A stretch of 64,000 nt of DNA from Leptodontidium sp. MPI-SDFR-AT-0119 (taxonomy: Eukaryota; Ascomycota; Leotiomycetes; Helotiales; Leptodontidiaceae). This document shows positions 24,641 through 36,984 of this stretch, in pieces; the stretch's first letter is position 1; each line of letters begins with the position of its first letter. The notes under the pieces are model-generated. The model was not told where the DNA came from and searched no databases. It worked only from the letters and a program-made list of their open reading frames with translations. The DNA lies in assembly GCA_020726505.1 (NCBI GenBank), contig JAHLEZ010000002.1, positions 5,022,001 to 5,086,000 of the forward strand. The letters run 5' to 3'. The position numbers and the translations under genes are program-made.

Positions 24641-25807
24641 TTACGGATTGAGATCCTGGAAACCAGCAGGCAAAAGACCTTTGCTGATCAAGTCATCGAT
24701 AGCAGCATCCCGAGTCTCACCACTATTCCTATCCCGCCCTCTCATCTGCAAAGTCTTCCCACTGTGTCGACCACGAGAATCCGCCCGATTGTACGCGAGG
24801 TCGTACTCGAAGAAATCAACATCTCCAGGGGGATTGCCCTTCGTCTTTTTGTGCTTTGTCTTAACGCCTTCTTTACTCGTGAGGGTTGGCTGTTGAGTTG
24901 GACGGAAGGGATTTGGTCGGCCGTGACTAGAAGGAGGTAGTGCATTGGCTGGACCTGGACCTGGCCTTGGGTTTGGTCGTTGAGAGAGTTGTTGCGGGGT
25001 TTGTACTGGTGCTGGCAATGAATCCTGGGCGAGTTCCTCGGCTCTCTTGTATCCCAAATTCATGAAATACTCATCCCATTCCCAAGAATCCTCCTCGCCA
25101 AACGGTACACCAGCAGTCGACATACCCACCAGGTTTGCAATGACATCTGGAAGCCATGCCTTGCGCTGGTTTACAGCATCTCCAACATTATTCAATTCGC
25201 GGAGCTCAGCATCAATTGAGAGATGGTTGTCGGTCAGTACACATCCGCGGTATATCTTGCGGCCATCCACCTTCCGGAGTGCCTCAACGTCCGAGAACGA
25301 CATTTTGGCTTCGTCGTTGGTCATCAGGAGAGCTTCACGCTGGGTGTCGTACTTCTTTTGTATGGCGAGGCGCTCAACTGACTCGGTGCAGTTTATGAAG
25401 AATGATGGCTTGGAGTAGATGAGGAGGCCTTTGTAGAGGATGGCGTTGGCATATTTGACGTAGAGCTCTTGCTCGGCGTTGCTTCGCGTCTGTGAAGTTT
25501 CAATTAGCTGAAATCCCGAGACGAGGGCTACTTTTTCTGCCAATGGATAACATACGGTGGTCAAGTACTCGCTCTCATAGCCCTCGAGAAGGCGGACCAC
25601 GTTGGTCTTCTATGACTCGATGTCGCTGATTTGAGCAGCCGTCAAGTCGATATCTTCACTTGACTCAATTTCCTCGATCAGATCTAATGCCCGATGCCCA
25701 ATTGACTTGTAGACAATAGCCTCTTGACTCCAAAGAGCTTGGTTCCAAGCGAACTCGAGGTACTTGACAGCCGCCGTGATGGGGTTTGGCTCGTACTGGT
25801 TGGACAT
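24641..25807 (-). pseudogene. Unknown 'GETRD...DLNP' family, locus 1: one nonsense codon, otherwise intact
   Basis: Exon 1 (25807-25556) and exon 2 (25489-24641) join in phase 0 over a 66-nt intron, the same intron position as in the other copies. They encode 366 residues with a single in-frame TAG at 25612-25610 (codon 66). The stop falls where locus 2, locus 3 and locus 4 all have Trp, so TGG to TAG is the simplest explanation. Domains: helical N-terminal region (1-85); conserved middle with AIQKKYD and GRKIYRG; GVPFGEEDSW; a Pro/Gln-rich linker with SSHGRPNPF; basic C-terminal block ending SGETRDAAIDDLI...GFQDLNP. The function is unknown. It is either recently inactivated or read through. 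I found no intron that removes the stop. Confidence 0.7.
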
Positions 25808-27610
25808 TGTGGCGGAGGGGAATGTTGCTGTTCATTTGTTGTCTATTTATTTGTTTGGTACAAGTAGTATCAATGAGAAGTGTTTGAGAGATCTTGCTCG
25901 TTTGCGTTTGTTGGTGTAAGAAGTGGCATGTTAGTCAAAGAGTGGAAGAATTCTCGAGATCGAAAAAACATAGCCAGCAGGAGATCACAAGGGTGGTTAA
26001 GTGTGCCTCTCAAAGATTAAAACGACGCTAGACTCGAACTAGCGTGCGAAATTTGCCAGCTATTACCACAAATTAACTGCAAGGATAGCCATTCAGAGGC
26101 GTGAATCTCTTCAAAATCGTAAGTTAACCGCGAGGATAATTATCTTTTGAACTCAATTTGGTCGCTCCGGTGAATCAACTACCAGAATAGCCCTTGAATG
26201 AAGCCTTAAATAAATATACCTGACATTGAACTATTCTTTGACTTCCATTCATGTTCAGGGTCTGAAGAAGAATCCTCCAAATGCCAGGCTCGGACACAAG
26301 AGAATAGATGGCGTGTTCCGCTTCACCAAAGTTTTCTTTTTCTTACATACATATCAGCTGTTAGTATAGAATTAATATTATATACATTTTGGTTCTCCGC
26401 CCGGTGAGTGCTGATGACGAGACAGGACCTCTTACTTTATATATAATCAGCATAGCTTGCATTGCAAACTGTCTCAAATTGTAGCAAACCAGTGATAATC
26501 GATACTGACCAATACACGGAATTCACACAAATTTGAATGATTGTTTCAAATAAAAAAAGCCGTTGGGTAACAAAGCCAACTATCCTTGGAATACGGTTAA
26601 TTATCTTGAGTTTGAATTGCCGTGTGTAACAAATGGTAGGCCACCATGATTCTTAACGTTACTCGCTTGGTTCCAGACAATAAGCGACGGAGATGGTTAA
26701 TGGGCTGACTCACGGATCTTTTCATAGTAATTTATTTGGGTAGACTCAAAGCTTTAAATATTTGTCTGAAGTTGAATTGGGGTCCAACGGGGCTGGTGTT
26801 GCGGGTTGTGTCGCTAAGCCAGTGCATGGGTAAACACAACCTCCTCGCTTAAACGTCAAGTCTAGGAAAGCAACATTGGGCACCAGCTTAGCTTACAACT
26901 TTGATTTCCTGTTGTTTCTGTCAACCAATATAAAATTCTGCAATGGGTTTGTCTATGTCAAGAAGACCTTGGGACACAATCATCTTGTTTGTCTGGGAAG
27001 ATATAAGCTGTTGACTTTCTTTCCCTGGAAGGACCCTCAAAGCGTGTGAATGGGCGGTGCAAGTTTTCCTTCCCCAGATTCGCCTCTTATGAATACCCAA
27101 CACATCTGGGCATATCAATTCACAGTTAATTTCTTCTAAGCTCTTCTAAACATTATATCTTAATAATGAATATACTTGCCTCAGGATTCAATCGAAGGTA
27201 GCAGGGGAGAGCACGGAAGCAGATGGACAGGATGACGTCTTTCAATTCGCTCAGCTATTCTCTAGCGGTCTAATTGAGCTGGTCGTTCTCTTTGACAGAT
27301 ATGTTTCAAGCCTCTAGCGCCTTTTCTAGCGCCACTCTGCTATCGAGTAAAGCCCCCCTTCACGTCCTCGAATCTTCTAGCCAACAAATTTTGAAACCCA
27401 AAAGGTAATAACACACTTGAACTTCAAATACCAAAATCATCGTTCTTCTTCAATAACACTTTCCCAAGTTTTCAGATTCTTTCACAGCCTTTGTTTGTCC
27501 TTGTTTCTTCGACTTCAAACACGCACCGATCCTTGCTCCTTTCCCACCAACTGTCTCGAACTACTACCTACACAAACAACACCTACCAACCAGCACATAT
27601 CCTCTCAACG
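25808..27610. other. Divergent intergenic region between locus 1 and locus 2
   Basis: About 1.8 kb separate the head-to-head first ATGs of two paralogues. It is AT-rich (especially 26340-26460) with no coding frame. A hairpin resembling a tRNA T-arm lies at 26026-26044, but no complete tRNA can be folded. The final 200 bp before 27611 are CT/CA-rich, as expected of a fungal 5' leader. Confidence 0.5.
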
Positions 27611-28886
27611 ATGTTTTCCCGCGCGACCTCCTCCCACACCAACAGCAACGCCGCTAATGCAGCCGCGCGCGTCACCCGATCCATCAACGCCGCCCGCGAG
27701 TACCTCGAGTGCCTATGGAACAAGGCGCGCGCCGAGCAGAACGCCGTAGTCTTCAAGCTGCGCGTCGAATATATCGAGCGCAAGATAAAAGAGATCGAGG
27801 AGCAGGACGACGACGACAACGACGAGCCAGCTCTGAGCATCGTCGACGCCGCGGAGTGGATTGCCTGGAGAGAGAACATCAGCCAGTTGATGGATAGCTG
27901 GGTCTCCCGTTCTGAGGTAAAGGTATGTACTGGTGTTGTTATATCTTGAAATGATTAAATCCTACATCCGCTCCTGATGAATCATTCACTAATGATCATC
28001 TGCATAGATTTGCGAAGAAGATGAAGCCGTTCGGTTTGCAACGTACAAGAAGTACCGCGATGCGCTGGGCTTGCCCGTCTACGACGCGCCGATCTTCATA
28101 ATCCACCCCCTGGAGAGCGAGGAGCGTCTCGCCATCCAGAGAAGATTCGACGTCGAGCGCGAAGTCCGAATCATGACTAACTCAGGAGATGTCGTCTCTC
28201 ACCAGGAAGTCATGAATTTCCGAGCAGCTGCTGGAAAGGGCAGAGTCGTGTATGCCAACTGTCCGCTCGTCACACCCGACTTGACTGTGCAGAAGGAGAT
28301 TGATTGGCTCCGAGCTGCGGGTGATGTAGTTGGCAGTTTTCGGGAATGGGTCCCTGTGACTGTGGCTCGACTCGCGAATACGGATACGTTGGGTACGCCT
28401 CTTGGGGAGGATATCTGGAGCGTTTACTTTGCTTCCATGGGGTATAAGCGAATTGAGGAGATTTCTGCCATGCTAGCACAACCACAGCCACAGGTAGCTC
28501 TCCCAGCATCAGGTCCGGCCTACCAACATCTGTACCAAAATCCATACGCGGCCCAAGCTCCCCCTCCTCCTCCTCCAGCAGCCGCACCTCACGCCCTCTT
28601 CTCTCGGCACGGCCGTCCCCAGCCCTACCAACCAACCCGGCAGCAAATCCAACGAAACGACGCCGGCACGCCCACGAAATGGAACCTCGTTCGCGGCAAC
28701 ACGCCTGGCAATGTCAACGTCTTCGAGTACGACAAGTTGTACAACTCGACGGACTGCGGTGTTGGAAAGGACGATGGCGATAAGCGGAAGAGATATAGGG
28801 AGAGTGGTGAGACGAGAGATTTGACGATTGATAAGTTGATAGCGAGAGGGGATTTACCGGTGGGTTTTAGGGATGTGAATCCTTGA
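27611..28886 (+). CDS. Unknown 'GETRD...DVNP' family protein, locus 2 (intact reference copy)
   Basis: Exons 27611-27922 and 28008-28886 join in phase 0 over an 85-nt intron (GTATGT donor, ACTAAT branch-like, ATAG acceptor), giving 396 aa. Order: a Ser/Asn/Ala-rich start; a helical charged segment with an acidic EEQDDDDNDE stretch and the conserved Trp (about 25-100); KKYRDALGLPV; AIQRRFDVERE; GKGRVVY; TPDL...EIDWLRAAGD; TPLGED; a Pro/Ala linker with a run of prolines; SRHGRPQPYQPT near residue 303; and a basic C-terminal block SGETRDLTIDKLI...GFRDVNP at the stop. There is no signal peptide or membrane span, so it is probably cytosolic or nuclear. I know no function for this family. It shares intron position and all blocks with loci 1 and 3, and more distantly with locus 4. 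Confidence 0.88.
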
Positions 28887-29147
28887 TTGAGGGGTCTGGA
28901 GATTTGGGAGAGAGAGGAGGGATATAAACTAGGAAATTGGGGTTTGGGGTCTTTGGAGACTTTGGAGGGTTTGGAGAGGGATGTTTTCGTAGACTTGGGG
29001 TCTGGAAAATGGAGCGGTAATGAAGGTACGATGAAAGCATTTGACGAACTTTAGAAGAGAGAAGAATCACGATGCCTGCTGCTGTTGATTTGAATGTGAT
29101 TGACTAATTCATGCGTGATTATTTCATGACTGAAAGCGTTCAATTCA

Positions 29148-30161
29148 TCACTTTTTGGGCTTGACGGCGTAGATACTGTATGAACCTTATCCAGAGAGTA
29201 AGCATGCGTTGGTAGTATATAAGAGGAGGAAATACTTACTGACCCACTCATTGAAGTCAATGTCAGCCACTCTCTTTGAATTTGTATCCTCCGACGCAGC
29301 GTTTCCATTCTTACTAACACCTGTTCCACAGCACGAAGTTGCAGGAGCGCAGCATGAGGACCCCGAGTTCTTAGACTCAACCGCATTGCCTTCGCTCGAT
29401 GAGCTACGCTCCTTGTAGATATTGAGATCGGACTTCTTATCCACGATAAGGATATCTGTCTCAAATTAGCATATGCCCATGGACCTACGCACTCCAAGGC
29501 AACTAAGAAGCATACCTTCAAACCCCGCCTCCCTCAACCACCCCTCATACTCCCCCACCAAACTAGCACCACTAACACAACCCACATAAAGTCCAATATC
29601 CCTTTTCAACTCCTCCGTAAAATTCTTCTTCGCAAGAATATCACTAACCGCTAACCTCCCACCCTCCCTCAACAACCTAAAACACTCCTTAAAACACACC
29701 TTCTTCCTCCCCTCCTCCAGAAGATTAATCACGCAATTACTAATAACACAATCCGCACTCCCACTCTCCAACTGAATAGCGGTGATATCCGCGAAAACAA
29801 ACCGTACATTCCCAACCCCAGCCTTCGAAGCATTCCTCCGCGCAAGAGCAAGCATATCTTCACTCGAATCAACGCCGATTGCGAGACCAGTAGGACCGAC
29901 TTTCCGAGCAGCTTGAAAAACGTCGAATCCGCCTCCGCATCCGAGATCGATTATTGTTTCGCCGGTCTTGGCTCCGGCGATGGCGAGGGGGTTGCCGCAG
30001 CTTACGCCGAGGTTGGAGCCAGGGGGGATGGAGGCGAGGTCGTCGGGGGTGTAGCCGAATGAGGAGGCGACTTTGAGGATGTGTGCTGTGTTTTTGGTGG
30101 GGTCTTCGAGGGCGAGGGAGGAGTAGTGGTCGTGTACTGCTTTGATTGTGAGGTTGGACAT
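29148..30161 (-). CDS. arsM: Arsenite methyltransferase (SAM-dependent)
   Basis: Exons 30161-29516, 29455-29240 and 29185-29148 give 299 aa. The protein opens with the short lead typical of the family, then [16 protein letters not shown], the SAM-binding [16 protein letters not shown], and GVDSSEDML. The arsenite-binding cysteines of ArsM/AS3MT appear in [15 protein letters not shown] and YVGCVSGA, with extra C-terminal pairs ([11 protein letters not shown]). The enzyme transfers methyl groups from S-adenosylmethionine to trivalent arsenic, a detoxification step in the cytosol. The end matches fungal homologues ([16 protein letters not shown]). It is convergent with locus 2 and divergent from methionine synthase, whose product feeds SAM supply. 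A TATA-like AT stretch lies near 30337-30346. Nothing is missing. Confidence 0.94.
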
Positions 30162-31222
30162 TTTGGCGGGTTAGAGCTGGTGGTTGGGTGAGGTTTGGGG
30201 GTGAGTGAGTTGATTGAGGTGAGTGAGGGGTAAAGTGGTAGGTGAAGGGATGGGAGAAATTGGGAGGAAGTTGAGTGAGGAGAAGATGGACGGTGTCTTG
30301 GGAAAGAAAGAAGCGTGAGAGTCAGAAGCAGAAGTGATATATTTATGAGGTCTTGAGAAGCTGTTGATCTTGGTGGTCAGTCACTGCGGTATGTCACCAG
30401 CAACACATGAGGGGGTGATTGGTTGATTTGGCGAACAGTCTTGGCTTCTTTGGATTGCCTACCTGCAATTCTCACCAGAAGCCAAGATGTGCCTAAAGAA
30501 TTTGAGGATCATCACATTCCCTATTCTACGCATAGTAGAAACGTCTAGTGTTGATAAACGATTGAATTGGCTGAAACGAAAGCATAATTGACAAAAGCTA
30601 CAAATCTATCCTAGCAACCAACCAGCAGCGTTCCGGCATCGGGACACACCTGCATCGGAATCCGGAGGAGCTTCCTCAAAGAGATAGAGCATTCACTTGT
30701 CTGCTCGTCCTCTAATGCTCATAAAAGTGACAATTGAAGGAAGTGAAGAGATTTACCAGCCATATGCCAATAACTACACCATCCTACGTACCTAGGTACT
30801 ATTCACAGCCCGATTACAACAATGCAAATTGAAGTTTCACACCAAAGTCTATTTATTATCCACGTGATCTTGAGCTAACCCCCACTTACACTAGCGCCAG
30901 CGCCATTTTACGCCCCTCACACTTGGCCAACACTCCAACCCCTCTATTCGAAATTTCTATTTCACACACACACTCTCTCTCCCCCTCACACCGCTCTCCT
31001 TCTTCCCTCAACACTCCTCGTTCCCCCTCCCATACTCCCCAGAATTACTCCAGAGGGATTCTTTGATATCTACACTTCTTTGCTTCATTCGTGGCAATAG
31101 AACCAACAATCCTACCCCTCTTCTTCCGAATACCGGAGATTCAGACTTCGAGCACGCAATCGTGTTGATCTGACTCTGCACCAATTTTCCGTTCCTTCAT
31201 ACAACCTTCCACAACCGCCATC
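30162..31222. promoter_or_regulatory. Shared divergent promoter region, arsM / methionine synthase
   Basis: The 1061 bp between two opposing ATGs must contain both promoters. On the methionine synthase side, a CT/CA-rich tract at about 30950-31030 and a further pyrimidine-rich leader precede the ATG, typical of highly expressed fungal genes. On the arsM side, the AT stretch around 30337-30346 could serve as a TATA. A Cbf1-type site is listed separately. Confidence 0.6.
30861..30868 (-). promoter_or_regulatory. Cbf1-type element (ATCACGTG)
   Basis: Read on the minus strand the site is ATCACGTG, an exact fit to the yeast Cbf1 consensus RTCACRTG found upstream of sulfur and methionine genes. 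It lies about 355 bp before the methionine synthase ATG and about 700 bp before arsM. The motif-to-factor link is known from yeast; its use here is inferred. Confidence 0.45.
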
Positions 31223-33645
31223 ATGGTTCAATCGTGAGTCTCAACCTTCGCAGACCTCATGTATATCTGCAGCATGCTAACTCAACTGTCTGCAATAGAT
31301 CCATCCTCGGTTTCCCCCGCATGGGAGCTCTCCGTGACTTGAAGAAGGCAACTGAGGCATACTGGGGCGGCAAGCTCTCCCAAGCTGACCTCCTCGCTGA
31401 GGCCAAGAGACTCCGTCTTGCACACTGGAAGATCCAGAAGGATGCTGGTGTCGATATCATTCCCAGCAATGACTTCGCTCTCTACGATCAAGTTCTCCAC
31501 CAGATCCAGGACTTCGGTGTAAGTATTCTCCCGAGGCAAACATGAGGCAAGATGGCTAACTTTGATTCTGCATAGGCTGTTCCTCCCAGATATACCAAAT
31601 ACAAGCTCGACCCCGTCGATGAATACTTTGCTATGGGCCGTGGTCTTCAGCGTGAGGGTGTCGACGTTCCCAGTTTGGAGATGGTGAAGTGGTTCGACTC
31701 GAACTACCACTATGTCAAGCCAACTCTTCAGGACAACCAGGAGTTCAAGCTTACTGCCAGCCCAAAGGCTGTTGCTGATTTCCTTGAGGCCAAGGAGGCT
31801 GGTATCACTACCCGCCCAGTCCTTGTTGGCCCAGTCTCTTTCCTCCAACTCGGAAAGGCTGACCGTGACCAAACTGTCGACCCCATCGACCTCCTTGAGA
31901 AGCTCCTCCCAGTCTACGAGGAGCTCCTCACCAAGTTGAAGGCTGCCGGTGCTGAGACTGTCCAAATCGATGAGCCAACCCTCGTCCAGGATCTCCCAGC
32001 CAAGACCAAGGCTGCTTTCAAGCCAACCTACGAGAAGCTTGCTGCTCTCGGTGACAAGATCCCCAAGCTTGTCTTCGCCACCTACTTTGGTGACATCGTC
32101 CACAACATCGACTTGGTACCAACTGACATCTACGCTGTTCACATTGACTTGGTCCGAAACCCAGAGCAATTGAGCACTGTCATCTCTGCTCTTGGCCCAA
32201 AGACCATCCTCTCCGCCGGTGTTGTTGACGGCCGAAACATCTGGAAGACCAACCTCAAGCGCGCCATTGAGACCGTTGAGACTGCCATCCAGAAAGTCGG
32301 AAAGGAGCGTGTCATTGTTGCCACCTCCAGCTCGCTTCTCCACACCCCACACACCCTCGCCAGCGAGAAGAAGCTCGACCCCGAGATCGCTGACTGGTTC
32401 TCCTTCGCTGTAGAGAAGGCTTCTGAGGTTGCCGTTATCGCCAAGGCTGTCACTGAAGGCCCAGCTGCTGTCCGTGAACAACTCGAGGCTAACGCTAAGT
32501 CCATGCAATCCCGTGCTTCCTCCACCCGCACCAACGACCCCAAGGTTAAGGAGCGTCAATCCAAGATTACCAAGGAGATGTACAACAGACTTTCTGAGTT
32601 CCCCACCCGTATTGCTGCCCAACAAAAGTCTTTGGCCCTTCCTCTCTTCCCAACCACCACCATCGGTTCCTTCCCCCAGACCAAGGAGATCCGTATCCAA
32701 CGTAACAAGTTTACCAAGGGTGAGATCACCGCCGAGGAGTACGAGAAGTTCATCGAGAAGGAGATCCAAGATGTTGTCAAGATCCAAGAGGAGCTTGACC
32801 TCGATGTCTATGTTCACGGTGAGCCCGAGCGTAACGACATGGTGCAATACTTCGGTGAGCGCCTTGATGGTTATGCCTTCACTACCCACGCCTGGGTCCA
32901 ATCTTACGGTTCCCGTTGCGTTCGCCCACCTATCGTTGTTGGTGACATCTCTCGCCCAGCACCAATGACCGTCAAGGAGTCCAAGTACGCCGTCTCCATC
33001 TCCAAGAAGCCAATGAAGGGTATGTTGACTGGTCCAATCACCTGTCTCCGATGGTCTTTCCCTCGTGACGATGTCCACCAGTCCGTCCAGGCTGAGCAAC
33101 TTGCTCTTGCTCTCCGTGATGAGGTTGTTGACCTCGAGGCTGCTGGTGTCTTCGTCATCCAAGTCGATGAGCCTGCTCTCCGTGAGGGTCTTCCTCTCCG
33201 TGCCGGAAAGGAGCGTGAGGCTTACCTCGACTGGGCCGTCAAGTCTTTCCGTCTCTCCGTCTCCGGTGTCCAAGACTCCACCCAGATCCACTCCCATTTC
33301 TGCTACTCCGAGTTCCAAGACTTCTTCCACGCCATCGCTGCTCTCGATGCCGATGTTCTCTCCATCGAGAACAGCAAGTCTGATGCCAAGCTCCTCAAGG
33401 TCTTCGTCGATGAGGCTTACCCACGCCACATCGGTCCAGGTGTCTACGACATCCACTCTCCTCGTGTTCCAAGCGAACAGGAGATCAAGGACCGTATCGA
33501 GGAGATGTTGCAATACCTCAAGCCAGAGCAACTCTGGATCGATCCTGACTGTGGTCTTAAGACCCGCCAATGGTCGGAGACAAAGGCCGCTTTGACCAAC
33601 ATGGTCAACGCCGCCAAGTTCTACCGCCAGAAGTATGCCAAGTAG
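31223..33645 (+). CDS. met6: Cobalamin-independent methionine synthase
   Basis: Exons 31223-31233, 31299-31518 and 31576-33645 give 766 aa, essentially the length of yeast Met6. It methylates homocysteine using methyltetrahydropteroyl-triglutamate in the cytosol. The N-terminus SSILGFPRMGALRDLK and the two-barrel architecture are typical. The C-terminal zinc site is complete: His and Cys in IHSHFCYSEF, Glu in SIENSKSD and the last Cys in IDPDCGLKTR. TTTIGSFPQTKEIR marks the start of the catalytic barrel. The first exon is only 11 nt. Codon use is strongly biased toward C-ending codons, indicating high expression, and this bias produces a long open frame on the opposite strand. It is intact, unlike the surrounding duplicated genes. 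Confidence 0.97.
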
Positions 33646-34846
33646 AGCATTCTTCTCTCAACTTTTCCTTTTTGTGTGTTTGGGGTATGAGCGATGATAT
33701 TACGAAATTTGTATTCGGTTTTTAAAGCCTAGTAGTGGAGACGATCTCAACATCGGCGTTTCTGGCAGGGCATTAAAGACAAAAGCTTCTTTCATTCTGT
33801 TTCTCGCTGTCTCTTTTGCGAGATTTTTACAAATTAGGGGCGTGTGTGGTCGTTTTTCAACAGCATCGGGTAGTGATGATCCATCAACCGGACATCTACA
33901 ATGGCGTACAATTTGTGATGATATTCTCGGGGCTCTAGCAATGAATGGTCGGGCTCTGGAAGGATGAATGGAATGGGATGGATGGATGTGTATCCTCTCT
34001 CTCCTTTTTGGAGAGGACGATAGATAGAAAAGTAGAAAATATACCCTCTTCAACCGGGAACTTCAGCGTCTTTACGCCGACTTAATGATGTTTATTCTTC
34101 TCTTGACTGTATTCATCAGCCAGCCATGTTTATTTTCAAGAACTCCCACTTCACTGTTGGGACCTTTTTCTTCTTTTCTCAGGCTATGGATTTCTCCATC
34201 TTCCCTTGCACAACCTGTTCTCGTCAACATGGTTTAGTTTGGATCTTACTTTCGAAGCGAACCTGTTACCTTGAGGAAGGCCTTGTCGTAGTGAATTGCC
34301 CTCTCCGAGACATTTTGAAGTCTTTGAAGACGTCTCGCTCGTTAAGCACGGGTGGCTCGCTGGCTTTGTGACAAAGAGCGAGTGTGTTGTTGGGAGGATA
34401 TGTAGGCTGTAATGAGACGGTGAGCAAGAAACTTTCCTGAGGTTGCAAAACAGGAGTCGGTTTCTGGTGTTGGCAGGTTAGAGATGAGGCCACGCGTGGT
34501 CGGTCTTTTGTTGATACAGTATAAGATAATCTCATTCGTGACGTAGCGCCTCAGCTCAAGTTTGTGAGCCTCCCCATTTGTTGGAATGCTTTCATGGTGT
34601 GTTTCGTTGAAGAAGGACGTGAAACTGGGAGGAGAGTCTAGGATGGAGATGTTTGTTTATAAAAACGACAGGATTTCCCACGGAAGATTTGGAATAGCAT
34701 CCTCATCCTCATTTGCATTCGCATCCTCCTTTGCCTCGTCTCAGGCTGGCTCTCCGCTTCTCCTCCCACGTTTGGAGTCTTCGCCATTTTATCACTACCA
34801 TATTATCATTTCATCGTTCACCCTCCTCGCTGCATTCTTCACAAAC
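33646..34846. other. 3' and intergenic region after methionine synthase
   Basis: About 1.2 kb with no credible gene. It presumably holds the methionine synthase 3' UTR and, in the last 150 bp, a CT-rich leader for the next gene. Confidence 0.5.
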
Positions 34847-35535
34847 ATGTCGACCTCTTCCAACAGTCCACAAGGCTTTCAATGGGTGCCGGCATCCACC
34901 ATTCGCATAGGAGACATTCTATTCCTGCCCGATTTTGATGAGTTCTGTGCTCGATCAGGGCTTTCTATACTTTGCTGCTACTGGTCGGGAAACACATGTC
35001 CCAATTATTGTCGCCTAGTTTACCAAGGATTTAATCATCCTGTCGCAGTTGTACACATTGCGGGAGGATGGAACCAAAGCGACGAGCCGCTCATCCGTAT
35101 CTTTTTCGTCCAGGTAATATACGGACCACCGAATCTCGCACACACCTGATCTTACCTTTCTCTCATTTATGCCTATGTGGAGGTTTCTAACCTCCGCTCG
35201 CGCAGATGTCTAGCCATCCGCCTCTTGACGATAGCTGGGTCCCGATTAACTGGAACTTCGCGCCGGCCAACGACCCCCTTACTCATTTCCACACTCCACA
35301 CATCTACACTCTCACTTTTCACCACACAACCAACGATTTATTCAGGCGTTTTCGGAGACATCAAAAGACAACAATGAGTCCAGAATCTTATCGTCAACTC
35401 GTCGGCCTCGTGGGACCGGGTCGTCAACAGGTGCCGGCTCTTCCTGTTCTTAACAATGTGCATATGAGATTATGGCTGATGTCTGCTGAAGAGTATGATG
35501 TGGAGTTTCCTCCTCTTCCTCCCTCAACAGTTTGA
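34847..35535 (+). CDS. Unknown 'GDILFLP...HPVAVVHI' family protein, copy A
   Basis: Exons 34847-35113 and 35206-35535 join in phase 0 immediately after the residues FVQ and encode 198 aa. The N-terminal half has IRIGDILFLPDFDEF, a Cys cluster (CC...C...C), FNHPVAVVHI and an IFFVQ strand. The second half has HTPHIYTLTF and a basic helix. The next gene has the same order of elements and the same intron position, so the two are tandem paralogues. I recognise the pattern 'GD-hydrophobic-x-LP ... HPVVVL' from many uncharacterised fungal proteins. No enzymatic residues are identifiable, and there is no signal peptide or membrane span. The C-terminal end is uncertain: a pyrimidine tract and CAG at 35508-35532 could be an acceptor for another exon. 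Confidence 0.7.
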
Positions 35536-36984
35536 TACCTCGCTTCAGTCTCTTCGACTTCTGCGTGCTCGTCCGTCGTCTCTGTCCACTTTCTCCAACA
35601 AAATATACAACATACTTACCAGCCACAACTCCCACGAGTTTATTCGCTCCAACAAAGCCTCATACCAGAGAAGCTCAGCGAGTATACACTCTTGATGCAG
35701 ACTCGGGAGCATCGGCCGACCTTGTACGAAAACATTCGGCTTCAACAGCGCCACTCGCCCTCAGACTCCAGCAAATGCGGGCGAGGACGGCTGGAGACCC
35801 ATGTGCTGCTAGCAGCGAACTTTTCCTTTTCGTCATTGATTTCATTTAGATTGGATGTGGGTGGATATTGTCATTGGAAAGTGGAATGTTGGAGTTTTCA
35901 ATTGGAACGAATTTTGTTTGGAGAGGTATCGCGTGTTATGATTTTGTGTTTGAATTTACTGCTGCTGGGAGGATTTGTCTGTATTTTGATTAGGCTGGGA
36001 TCTGCGTCTTGATATTTGATTAATTGAATTCTAAGGACATTGGAACTTCTGCTTCGATTTCATGCAGTGATCCTTAGATGCGGGGTAAAAAGAAACTTTG
36101 TGACATGCTGTATCCAGCTGGAAGTTCAGGGTTCCGTTCTGTCAGAGCACGAAATATGCCACTTTATTAGATTCTACTAATTATTGGGATTCTCTAGACC
36201 CATTGATTGGAGGCCAAAAATATTTTATTTGACAACGATCAACTAATGTCATGGAAGAAAGGATTGGGAGGAGAGGTAGGAGGCTCACCCGACACCAATT
36301 CATGTTTTACCACTGGCTTCTACTTCGATCGAAACTGCTCGATGATGGCTAGATAGCCTGTGTTACTTGGATTCAAAACTCGCAGACTTCATGAGACTCC
36401 TGTCTTTCTCGGTATGTTCTGGTGTTGGAGTGTGCTCGTGGGGTCTAAACAACTGAGACAATTCGCTTGCTCCGAGGTTTGAACAGAGTGACACTAACCC
36501 GGGCCCCAGCTCCAAATTACCCAAGGCACAAAGAAGCTCATAACTTCATCGGCCGTTTCTTTGTTGACCTTCTTCAGAGTTGTTTCGCGCAACGGCCACA
36601 TGAAGGATGCAGCTTCGATCTCAGCAATAGTTTCGTTGACCGACTTTCTTGAGCACACTGTAAGCTTTGTTCCCACTCACCTACAGTGAGACGGCCACAA
36701 ACGGGTGTGAAGTTGTTCCAGCTAATTTTAGGATAGCGAATATTGCTGTTGGTGCACGATGCACTCATCGCATCTCGAAATGACATTGAATGAATTGGGT
36801 TTCTATATAATGGCAGGATGAGGGCCCGCAAAAGTCGATCGGTAGCAACTCAAGTCTCTGGTAGGCTCTTTACCTTCGCAAATATCCTCCTAAATTATTG
36901 TTCTTCTGTCTTTTCCTCGATCCGTCACTAAATATCATTTGGCATTTCTTATTACTTTGTTACTACCATTCCTTCATTTCAACC
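35536..36984. other. Intergenic between the two tandem paralogues
   Basis: About 1.45 kb without a supported gene. Frames around 35530-35850 are open but show no conserved content. They could be a 3' UTR or an unspliced C-terminal exon of copy A. The remainder is AT-moderate and featureless. Confidence 0.45.

Noticed and set aside
26000..26110. Possible tRNA gene
   Set aside because: Only a T-arm-like hairpin is present; no matching acceptor stem, D-arm or anticodon arm could be paired.
31282..33570. 762-codon open frame on the minus strand
   Set aside because: It lies entirely opposite methionine synthase. The strong C-ending codon bias of that gene removes stops from the antisense frame; its Leu/Val/Asp-rich product shows no domain.
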